From: Sphagnum compactum
Lineage: Eukaryota; Bryophyta; Sphagnopsida; Sphagnales
Length of the DNA: 64,000 nucleotides
Reading direction: 5' to 3'
NCBI GenBank assembly: GCA_965153455.1
Contig: OZ234495.1
Span: 23,618,875 to 23,682,874, forward strand
A program made the position numbers and the translations under genes. A model generated the notes under the pieces. The model ran no database searches. It was given only the letters and a program-made list of their open reading frames with translations, and had not been told where the DNA came from. Within the stretch, counting starts at the first letter, position 1. Every line of letters starts with the position of its first letter. Positions 48,847-60,019 of the stretch are shown in pieces.

Positions 48847-49951
48847 AGATCTAACCAATTCTTGGACAGAAGTATTTATATCTGAAAAGTAGCAGAGTAA
48901 ACAGGTGAAAGGTACTTTCACCTATATGGTACCTTGTCAAATTGCAGCAGGTTTTTGTTGTATTCATTGTCAAATGTTAGAGCAGTTCTTACATCCAAAT
49001 CTACCAGTGAGAACATTGAATTTGGAAGGTACAGAAGGTCTGGGGTAGGTAGAAACTACAAGCAACAAGGCAGGAAAGTACCCCTGATAGACCACCCTAA
49101 CAAAGCTGTCCAAAACTTGGTTGTAATTGTGTATCTTTCATACATGGTTTGACAGTTCAAAATGATCTGTTTTGAAACTTTATTGAGTTTTTAGGTGCAT
49201 GATTTCAGATTTTGCATGGTGTCAAGTGTCAACCTTAAGAGTGCAATAATTTTTCTAATACAGGTTAAAATGTCATTTTCTTTTGTTTTGTATGTATATC
49301 TTTTGTCTTTGCAGGAGACACTTGATTTTGGTTGCATTGAATTTTGAGTTGCAAATGATGTGATCCAGTTATTTTTCCATTGCAACTGGTCGCTTGATTA
49401 GACAAAAGAATGCCATGGTTACTTGTATTTTACATTTTTTAGGTGAATTGGGCTTTGTGTGTGTCACTAGGTTTGTAGTTTGCCACATTAGTTTGAACTT
49501 AGATCAATGATTTTCTAACACCCACCTGCACATCCTAATACTAATCATGGTTGTAAAGTAGGTGACTACAAAGTCTCACAATGTGCAATACAAGTCTTCT
49601 CATATTGTCTATGTCAATAGCAGGAATGTGCAGAGCTCTCTCTCTATCTCTAGTCCATGGGATTTGCCGCGAAGCAGGAGCAGGAAATGATTATTGAGTT
49701 GTTTTTTGCAAGAAAATGTGTCTTCATTTTTTATGGTCTTCCCAAGACTTTGGATTGTAACCTCCTGGGCTGTAGATGCTTTTGAAGAAGACCCCGCACT
49801 GCTCTTCCTGTCCTTTCAAGCTTCCATCTTGAAAATTTCTTAGATGTCTTGAGAAAGGCAATGATTACTACACACTTGGTGCATGGGGGCAGGTTGAGCA
49901 TTACCTATTTTGCTGATTTCATCCAGCCTCTTCAACTTGTGATGGGCAGAG

Positions 49952-52900
49952 TTATTTTTTAGCAGCACTGGCTTTAGCAGACTTGAGGAAATTTTGAAGA
50001 GCATGCAGCCTGACATCAATGTCTGTTACCTCCTTTTCTGCATCCATGTTGTGTACAGTTTGGGAAACAACATTATATTGCCCTGCAGAACCAACGTTTT
50101 CTGTGTTAGAATGCAATGTGGTGAGTAATAAAGCAGAAGTATCCAAGTTGGTCCATAAGGAAAATACCACACAGAGCCCAGGGAAGTGTTTCAACTGTGT
50201 GCAAGATACAATCTGAACTAGGAAAGTATGGATGTTGAAAAACTTGTCTATGGGATGCTCTGCATTTGTTAACTCAAATTCTAACTACTGGACTGTGAAG
50301 GAGAGTTGGCATGGACTATGGAGTTCCAAATGATGTGGCTTTGAACAGAGGGCCCCATGGCATTCCAAACAGGCTAAAGAACACAAGATTTCAAGAAAGT
50401 GCACACCTGAGGAATGACCATTATAGTCCACACTCCGAGTATCAGGGGACTCAGTGTGACTCAGTTCAATTCCCTCCATCTTTGCATACCTATTCATGTA
50501 AGTAATGAAATTGATGAATTGCTGAGGGGACATTTCTCACTGATTTGTGTAGATTTGCAATTTTCTTACTTGTTTGAAGGTTGCAAATCCTTGTGTTCTC
50601 TGTCATGTTGAGGTATCATGGTTCACAACCACCTTCAAAAAATTTCCAATAGTTGGTTATCAACTGAATTTCAGATGAATATTGCATTGGGAACATCAGA
50701 AGTGCAGATTACTTTTGAAGTTTTGCCTTCACATCTCGCAAGATCCTGCCTGGAGAACTTGCTCTAGATCCATAATGATGATAAACCTGTAGTCTTTCAG
50801 TTAGCTTTCTTTCAAATCCTGAATGGCAAAATAGACTTCATCAATCCACCTCATCCAGTTAAAGTCATGGATCAAATGGTCAAGACTCAACCATGAATGC
50901 AAATCATACACACTAAATACAATTCAACAGTTGCCACTTAATGCAGTGGTAGTTAAGTGCACGTGCATCCAGAAATGTAGGTGATGAAGGAAATTTCCTC
51001 AACAGCGATCATAGGGTATAATGACACATCTTCACTTGTACCTCAGCATCATCATCACTTGTGAGTCCAGGTGTCAAGGCAAGACCACTCGTCACATTGG
51101 TACCAACTTCACGAAGTGGTTGTTGGTTTGTTTGGCTTCTCCTGCATGAAACTCCCTTGGTTGGATACACTTAACAAAGATGTCAACATTAAGATAGTTT
51201 CCTCCAAAGGTCAACTGGCATCAGTGAATTCCCAATCCGTAGTTACCTAAAACTACCAGTAGATACAACCACTGTTGTGCCTGCCTGCCGATTCCATGGT
51301 TTTACCACATCCTAAGGACATGCTGGTTCCATGGTTATAATTCATTCTTAATGTGTGCCTGGATGCAATAACACTAAAGTAGAAGGCTAGGTTTGAGTCA
51401 GAAGAGGTGAGCAACATTACCAGCTTCTGGTGGGGGAAAGACTGGAATAATCTTGTCTTGCTGAATGTGACCTTATCCTATCCACCTGATTTCTTCCTGC
51501 TTTGGATACCTACAGAGGACACAAACCCAGAAACTTGTCTCTAAAACAACATTCCATAAATACCTGGGATCAACTGGAGAATATTTCTGAGCGTTTTGAG
51601 TGGCACAGATATCACAACTCTGAACAGCATACCTGTTTCAACTCTTCTTATTACTGTGGGCTTGGTGTCCTGGACCTCAGATCAAATTGATTCATAGAAG
51701 AGCTTTGGAAGGAAAAAATAGACATTTTTTGCATGATTCTTCTGGTCCAGTGTGCATTCATGACTCCACAGGAACTCTGATCTCAAATATTCTCAGTGCA
51801 TTCTCCACCACCTCAGTTTTGAATTTCATTCACACTACACACAGGATTTTATGTTAACTTGAGAGGAGTCAAGAAATTTTTTGGATGTAGTACCTCAAGA
51901 GGTGAAATACTCCTGTTTGAGAACTGCATACTCTCTTGTCTTTGAGAAGACACTGTTGGATGTGCCCTTATCCCATTGGAGCTTAAATTCCTTGACAGTT
52001 CCCTATCATCAGCAAGGAATGCTTGATCAAGTCAGCTCTCCATTGTACTGCAAATGAAATTGTGCTAGGTGAATAGATCTGTAGGCCAACTGAAGTATCT
52101 GCCTAGATCTGTTAGTTGAGTCTACTGATATGAGACAAATTAGATTTTCCAAAAAATTCACTATTGTATAACTTCTGCAAGCACCAAACCATCAAGATTT
52201 CGCAAAACAGCATTGAAGCCAGGGTGGATAGAGCCCATTTGTAGTTTATACCCATGCAACTCGTAGGTAAGATTTGATGTATCATTTCAGCTGACAAGAA
52301 CTGGTCTCGATAAAACTGTTATGTCATTTCCTTATGAGACCCCCTCAATGAACCACCATCAGGTTTTTCTCAACAGGACTCTTTTCAATTTGGAATGACA
52401 TAGACCTATTGATGGATTGTTTCCTCTTATTTTAGTGCATTGTTGGGTGAGGTCAACTTGGATTATTGTGTGTGGTTTCTCCAATACAACAAGTGAAATG
52501 CTTAATTCCTTGATCTCATCTGCATTGGTAGCTATCATATATTGGGACAATCCATTAGTTATTTCTGATTGGTTTGCCTTAGAAGCTTTCACCATGTATG
52601 TTATACAGTTTCTCTAATTTGTTGAATTACATCAACATAATTGCTAGGAGTAGTAGCCTTAGTCAGTCAATACAATTCTGGCAGAACATTTATAACTTCA
52701 CTCCAAGCACTGGTGAAAAGAATCCTGTACACCTTCCCTGCCTGCCAAGTTTGCCTTCAATTCAAATTGGATGCACATAGCAAAGAAATAGAAGAGGTGA
52801 GCATGGAAGGTAAAGACTATCTATCACCTTGAGTAAGGATCTGTTGATCGTGTTGATGAAGGCTGAGATTGTCTTGCCTGCAATCCCTTGTATTCCTGAC

Positions 52901-55900
52901 AATGTGCTCTAAGGTTGGCAGCATTCAGGCGGCCCCTAGTACCAAAAGAGGGGCATGATGATGGGCGAGAGCTTGGTCGAGAACCTGCAAAAAGGGGCAC
53001 AAAAGTTAGCCTGTAATTTTGGCATATAAAGTCCAACATTGGTACAAGGTGAGAACACAAATGTAATATCTACAACAATTTCTCTGTGCTAGAAACACAT
53101 ACATCATGCTTGGTCTAGATATACATTACTGGGGCAATACATCCACCTATAGGTGTGTTTGCACGACTAGATAATGGTGATGGCCTTCGACTGCCTCTCA
53201 GGTGACCATCAGTATGTTTTGTCAACAACGATGGAGATGAGCTCCTGTGCACAATAAAGCACAAATAGTGAACCAACATAAAATCTTCACAACCTGTCTA
53301 TACAGCAAGAAAGTTGGCATGAACTCTTGTGTCCCTTTGATAAAAGTTAATTATTACTATGTGAGTCAACTTCTGTTTCAAACCAAACTGGTGTGAACAA
53401 CACACAACTTGCATTTCTCTTTGGAAAAAACTTTCACCCTGTTGGAACTACATGGTTGATAACCAAAAAATTAAGTTCACAAAGCTGGTACCTGGGTCTT
53501 GAATTGGATGGTCTTGTACGAGAAGGTGGAAGATCTCTGGCACCCTGGACTTTGATCCTGCAAATATTGTAGTTTGCAAGGCCATGTCTTGAGAGCACAA
53601 AGATGCATTAGACATTGGTCCCCCTTTTAGAAGCTATATAGAACTCAATCTTGTTAATCTTAGCCTGAACATATATCCTGCAAAGTGTCAATCTTCTTGC
53701 ATTTTGTCAGAGAGCTTGTATGTATGTTTAACTGTCAGATACAAATTAGGCTTCTTATTTATAATCTTAGAGTATAATTTTGATGCTAACTGGAGCCTGG
53801 CTTTTCTCATAACCTCTTCTTGAAGGTGGGCTCTATTAAATTGCTGCTCCAGGCTTCTGGGAGGTCAACCTTTGCAGTGTTTTTCTGGACCAGGCCACCT
53901 GACTTGAGAGTTCACGTCAGATGCAATATTCTTCCAAGTATATGTTGTTTAGAGATAGGTCATGTTGTGAGAAGATCAGTGTTTTTGTAGTTTACCTCCT
54001 TTTCAAGAGGTCAAGCTCACTCTCTGACTCACGCATCTTCACTCGTAACCTCCTCTCTGCTTCTCGAACTGACCTTACCTACATTATGCAGCACAACAAA
54101 GAGCTCTCTCTCACATAACAGCTAACTGACACAAGAAAATTCTTAAGAGCCATGAAATGTTCTACAATATGATTGAAATATTTATAAATCAGAGTTCACT
54201 CCATCTTTTCACAGTTGCTATCTCTGAAACATGCTACTGGTAAAATGCAGTATCTAGCATGAATTCAAGTGCAAAGGATTGTATACTTCTTGGTTCAAGG
54301 CAGCATTATCCTTTGCCAATTGTGCGACAGCCTTGCGGTGTAGAGTGCGCTCTAGTTGCAAATCTTCCTATCCTCTCCCTCACATGTGCAAAGTAGTTAA
54401 GCCAAAGAAGATGAACAGATGGATTGGTATCTCAAAAGTGTTTTTGTCTCCATTTGCCAAAGGACTTCAGACAGTGAAAATTGAAGCCTGAAATCATTTT
54501 GAGCTCACATACACATTTGTACATTTGAATGAGTCCAGAGAAAAGGTTGATGCCCAATTGATTAGTGAGAACACAACTAACCTTGCATCCCAAAATTCAA
54601 TCAGTAGCTCCACATTGAGGCTCAAACAACTTGTTAAGATACTTACCTGCAGATATGCATCACCACAAGGAGTTGAGGTTTCAGCATCACGAGCAGAACA
54701 TTCTTGGCATGTGAATGTTCTTGTCAGGTACTGTACATGTGCTCAATAAGCACTACTAATATGTATCATGAGCTGGTAGAGATTACTACATTATCAATAT
54801 GGTCCTCGTTGCACTTTCCAACCCTACACCCTGCAGAGGCATGCATTATTTTCTTATCATATTACCTCCTCCCACCTCTGTTGACAGACACATGAATACA
54901 CTGTCAAGCAAATTGGATATACGAAGACTGGCAGGAGTAGGAAAACCTGAAGCTGATCCAATCTTGCTTGCAACATTTGTGTCTCTTTCCTACTATCCTT
55001 CTGCATACAAACAAAGGCCACAAGAAATGCACCAGTTGATTCCAGAATAGTGTTATGACCCATCTTTGGTTATGCCAAAAATTAAGGATACTCTATGAGC
55101 AAATTGCACTAAGAATGTGAAGCTACACTTAACTTGTCCATTGTAGCAAGCTTCACATTGTTATGACCTGAGCTGCAGAATATTCCTTGAACTATTTGTT
55201 GCATGGATTTTTCTGCCTCAATTGATAAAAATTGGTTCAGCCATGATAAACTGAGCAAGCATGCTACTGTCCATGCAAAGCTTGTTGACATTTTCATGCT
55301 CAAGGTTATTAGCACAACCAACCTTGGCATCGACTCTAGATAGTAGAAGGTCACACTTCTTTCGGGTTAGAGCGAGCTCTTTCTCAAGTGTCTTCCGGTC
55401 ATCTTCAACCTCCCTGTCCAACATTGACAGCATGTGTTCCATACAATAAGAGTCTTCGAGATATGTAACAAAGAGTACAAACATCTATAGGGCAAGCTTG
55501 AAGGATGTGTCCAGTATTTAAATCAAAGATGTACATAAATCTCAACATCAAACTAAACCAGCAACGCACTTTGTCCAGAAGGGAACTCAAAGAAATACAG
55601 CTAACCAAAACAAATCAAAATACTGTAAGATTATCTGCAGTTCTTGTCCATTATGCTTGTAAAGAGCTTCATACATTGGAATCTTGTGTCAAGCTCAGAG
55701 CAGACATTGAAGAGGCAATCCTAGCTCATGGCAATAGTTTTGTCATTGCTCTATTGCAATGTCAAATGCCTTGTCAGGTCATGCATACATTACATCCACA
55801 ACACAATTTGATGAAGATATGTTCAAGCAGGTATATGCTTGCCATTCTTCATATTGCTACCTCCAATCAGATGGACTGATGTGGCCGCATAATCTGTAAG

Positions 55901-57719
55901 AATCCTCCATGCAAGTGAGCTGGAATGCCATCATCAAGCAATTATCACTTTCAAGTCAGGAAAATCTTGAAGAAGCTCTGAGCAATTGGCATGGATTTTG
56001 TCCAAATGTGACTCTGGTATGTCTCAGAAGAAGCTTCCTCTCAAAGAAAAGATCTGCTCCTCTTGTGCTATGGACCACAACTCTGGAACCATTTTATTTT
56101 ATTTATCAAAGGAATGTTTTGCAGCCATTCTGAGTGATTTGTTACTTTCAAAAAAAATTGCAAACAGAAATAGGACTGCACTTGAGCTTTGAGGCGAGCA
56201 TTTTCTTCTCTGAGCTTTGGCAACTCAGCATTCTCACTGTCAATACTTTGAATGGAATCCTCATCATTAAGTAATGGTGGGTGTGTTTGCCCCAATTTCT
56301 TTTGCAGTGTACTTTTAACCTCCTCGAGTTCATCCCGAAGGCGGCGTATGGTTCGTTTCAAGGCTTCTGGTTCTGGATTCTCCTCATAAAGCAGTGGCAG
56401 TGGATAATGTACTCTGTGTGCACAAAATCATGCAACAATCCTCAATGCCTTGGTCTCCTCTTAGACCTGTCGCTTGTTGCACCCCTGCCTAACTTTGATT
56501 GTTCATAAAAGGCAAGCTCATCAGCAATTGGTCTGCTGTTCTAGTACAATGTGGAGAATTTTCATACCGATCAAATTCGCCTGTGTATGTCAAGATGAGG
56601 TATCGCTTGTTGTTGGGTGCTCTTTGACAAGGATGGACTCCTATGCCTCTACTCTTTCTGTGTAAGTTGAAGCATGTTAAGTCTTATAAAGAACACATTT
56701 GTACACTGAGGGGAAGTTAAAAAATGAAATACAAAAAGATACAAGGAGTTTTTGAATTTTAAAAAATAAATCTAATTTATTCCAATATAAACAGGATGCT
56801 TAAAACTAGATTATGAGAATATATATAGAATATATTTAAGATATTCTTAATTTTAATAAATTTTGGAAATATTTATTATTTCGTAATAAACTAAAAAATA
56901 TCCTTTTTATATCATGTGCTCCATGAAATATACGAAGAGTAAATTCCCCTAGTTGTACGCAGCAAAGCTTGTACAGCAAGGATGTGTAGTATACACTAGT
57001 TATTGTTGAAGTGTGAGATCTGTGATGCTATTGAAAATATATCACATAAGATAAATGAAATACAACGTTAAGATCGCATGAACACATCTCATGCGCACTG
57101 CACGGCAAGAAGGTGGGAAAGAAATGGACAATGATTTTCTGGTGCGACTGGGAACGAACTTGTTCTTCAGCATCTCCAAGTCCTGGTACGTAAGAAGGTC
57201 GACGAACACTGAATCTGACTCCTGCAGGATAGCTGACCGCAGCATCTTCACAAACACAGTAAACGTCTTGAAATTGCCTGTCTTGCGTGTGATTTCTTCG
57301 ATATCTGCAAAGAAAAATGGGGGGCTTAGAGAGCGTATTACTTGTGTAAGGAGTCCAAGAGTTCGGTGTACATTCGGTGGAGGAACTGAACATCGCATGT
57401 TGCAGACTCCACCGCTCGTTTGAAGATAATGGACAGGAGGCTCATCGTGGCTGGGAAAATCTTTTTCAAAATCGTCCCAATCTTTGCACAAACTTGTGAT
57501 TGTAACAACAACACTGAAGCTAACTAGCTGGTGGTGCAAGGAGGAAGAAGAAGACTCACATCTGGAAGTAAAATCGCCGCGCCAACGAGAGCCATCAGTC
57601 TTGTGCTCTGCTTCCACACAGAGCGTATCCCCAGGGGCTAATGCAACTGTGAGGAGATACTGCACGTTTTGAAACACCAGCTCCACCACCTGCTCAAACT
57701 CCGACCCTCCATGGCTCAT
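49952..57719 (-). CDS. CCDC61: CCDC61/VFL3 homologue, basal-body protein, twelve exons
   Basis: CCDC61 (VFL3 in Chlamydomonas) organises basal-body microtubule fibres; its XRCC4-like head dimerises and is followed by a coiled coil. Exons on the minus strand: 57560-57719, 57160-57304, 56568-56657, 56182-56413, 55323-55484, 54287-54367, 53996-54078, 53492-53557, 53147-53244, 52828-52984, 50407-50489 and 49952-50100. Phases agree throughout, giving about 501 aa (human about 510). Head-domain matches include WRGDFTSRYIEEITRKTGNF, FVDLLTYQDLE and NKRYLILTYTGEFDRVHYPL. Coiled-coil segments follow (RTIRRLRDELEEVKSTLQ; REVEDDRKTLEKELALTRKK). Then comes a Ser/Arg/Pro-rich linker, and a C-terminal TDIDVRLHALQNFLKSAK matching AEIDARLKALQEYM in animals. 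The 5' end of exon 5 is uncertain, and one exon may be missing between exons 4 and 5. An upstream in-frame ATG at 57818 was rejected. Confidence 0.9.
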
Positions 57720-57727
57720 CCTTCTCA

Positions 57728-57800
57728 ATTGTCTGTCTCTACTTTTTTCTTCTCCTTCTCCTCCTTTTCTTCTTCTTCTTCGTCTTCTTCTGCGTCTTCT
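57728..57800 (-). repeat. GAA/GAG-rich simple sequence in the CCDC61 5' leader
   Basis: The plus strand reads as CTT/CTC/TCT runs for about 70 bp just upstream of the CCDC61 start. Read on the gene strand it is a purine-rich leader. It creates an artificial poly-arginine extension of the reading frame. Confidence 0.7.
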
Positions 57801-58329
57801 TTGGCTCTCAGCAAGCAACTTCTGTGTCTAGGTTATAACGGGTACGCCAAATTTTCTTGGGGGAGATGTTCCGGTTTTTCCCGTTGAACGGCGTAGATCT
57901 GATTCGGGTTTGCATACGCTTTCTTGATTTTCTGCGGGTTGTCGTCTCCTGTTCGCCGTGTTTCTTGGTTCCAGACTTCATTTTCTCCCTTGAGCATTTT
58001 CGGCTTGGCCTCTCTGACTTTGGTATTCTTTACGTTTGAAGCAACCGTTGTTACTGATTTCAGACTTCAGCTTTTCTTCCGGGACTTGTAAGCCTGGTGA
58101 TCTCTTTTATTTTCTGGTAGAACTGTTAAGGTTTGTGGTAGCAGGTTGAAACGAATTTTTGCAACGGAAAAAAATATAATGGACACGGGTATATGGCATT
58201 TCCTCAATGATTTCTTGCAGGCCACATTTTCTTTTCCTATTTCGTCTTCACAAACAATGGCAGACCATCGTAAACCATTGGCGGTTTGTCCAACAATCTA
58301 GTTCATTCTTGACAATTTCAAGTTATCCA
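57801..58329. other. Upstream flank of CCDC61
   Basis: GC-moderate, T-rich DNA with no recognised exon. It probably holds the CCDC61 promoter; no TATA box or defined element was identified. Confidence 0.35.
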
Positions 58330-58815
58330 ACTTGGAAACTTTTAAACCCTTCACCAGAAAAAAACTAAATGTTTTCTGTGTGACTTTCATCAAATTTTCT
58401 CACTGTCTAAGCCCCTTGCAGCGATCTCCAGCTTTCTGCCTAGACTTCTGTGATTTTCAAGCGCTCTATGATAACATGCAACAAACTCCATCAGTCCAGA
58501 GTATCCTGACTGCAGCTATGACACCAGGGTATTTCACCACCGCAGATGTGAGAAGCGCACTTTTCTTTGGTACAGTTTCAATGAGAACACACATTTGCAG
58601 CACAAATGCGAAGGAAAGGTTTCCTGTGTGGCTTTCTGTGACGTTTTTCACTGTCTGCATCAGGCTTTCTACATTTGCTTTCAGGCACTCTGTGAGATTA
58701 TGAAACAAAAAATTCATTGGTCTGGGGGATCTGGGTTGTAGACATGACATCAGAGGTTCCTGCTCCCCATTTGTAAAGTGAACTTTCCAGTACAGGTACA
58801 AGACACACAAAAAGT
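58330..58815. repeat. Diverged tandem duplication, period about 246 bp
   Basis: 'ttctgtgtgactttcatcaa' with 'cactgtct', 'gctttctgcc', 'ctatgataacatgcaacaaa' and 'atgacaccagggtat' (from 58374) recurs as 'tcctgtgtggctttctgtga' with 'cactgtct', 'gctttctaca', 'agattatgaaacaaaa' and 'atgacatcagaggtt' (from 58620). A 180-aa minus-strand frame (58466-59008) runs across one and a half units (NLTECLKANVESLMQTVKNV); I cannot name it. Confidence 0.55.
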
Positions 58816-59009
58816 TACACAAAGTCTCAGTATCAAAGAAACTGAGAAAAAGCAAATTTGCCATACATTTAAGTTTTGTCTGTTTGATTGTCAGCAGTAT
58901 TTTTCTTGCAAATTTTGTGGTAGTCAACTCTATATAATGCATAGCCTTACCTATTTGTGAGTTCTCAAATGAATTTTCCATCACCCCTATTTTGAAATAT
59001 ATATACACA

Positions 59010-60019
59010 TATGGGAAGCTGCAGGCACCCCATACAGAAGGACAATGATCAATATACTAAGAAGCTCATGCTAATGGGTTTTACCTTTGCTTATAATTGT
59101 CATGATTTCTCACCAAGAGGGAGGAGACTTCATGACTGTATAATTTTTAGTAGAATTTTGGATTAAACTCCAAAAAAGGATGAGTACTTTTTGTCCCTTC
59201 AAGTCTTGGGCAAAGCCCAAAGCCCTAGGTGGGGCCATTCCCAAGTCCTGCCCTGCATTTTGGAAATGACCACACCCTAGGGCCTTACACAAGGTTCATA
59301 CCAGTCAAACCTTATCATAAGGCTAAACATACGTAGATCAAGAGGTGGGAGGGGCAAGAAGGAGCTTGCACCTACAATTTACGAGTGGGAAGGACATTAT
59401 GCCTACTTGGCACCTTCACCCTGTGAATAGGCTCAACATTGGGCATTCACCTTATCCCATTACCTAAATTGATCACTTCACAAAGCCTATATATATATAC
59501 ATATATCAATAGACAGCTGTACCCAGATTGGAAGTTATCCGAGGCAAACATATACCCAGACTGACATATACCTATTAGTGAAAAGAATGTGGTTCCTGAA
59601 AGGCAGGATGTGGTTACCAATAGGCTGAACATATGTGGCACAACATATATACACAATGGAATTCACTTGTTAATAAATTCTAAGCTTGCATACAAATCAC
59701 TCAATTCGACAGGTTCTCTTTGAATAATTGAATTTTTTCACTCAAAGTGAGATGAGGAGATGAACAAAAGACAAATGGTTGCCACAACACTTACCTTCCA
59801 AGAATTTTGGGGCACTCCATCACCAGAGGCACAAAAAGCAAAGTGACTCAAAAATGTGTCTGACCCCCTTTCAAGAATGCTCCACAATCATTGTTCCGGA
59901 GATATCAGAGGTTGAGGTTGCAAAATTGTGTGCAGATAGTCATGTATTTCAGGTACTATCTGTTGGGTTAATACCGGATACCTGTTACACAACAAGATAA
60001 GGCCATCAAGTGTTTCTTT
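59010..60019. other. Intergenic, nothing recognised
   Basis: It contains a (TA)n run at about 59490-59510 and several short palindromic words. No gene or element end was identified before the end of the ABAP1-like gene. Confidence 0.4.

Larger units (their letters stand above)
47741..49951. other. RPL26 3' flank and intergenic region
   Basis: The first few hundred bases are the likely RPL26 3' UTR. A diverged direct repeat ('aagtgatatgacct...accatgatgcggacaga') occurs at 48300-48390 and 48497-48590. A long imperfect hairpin lies at 48724-48846. No other gene was recognised up to the CCDC61 stop codon. Confidence 0.5.

Noticed and set aside
57720-57818. In-frame N-terminal extension of CCDC61 starting MLAESQRRRR
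   Set aside because: It is a simple-sequence GAA/GAG leader translated into arginines; the family starts close to the ATG at 57719.
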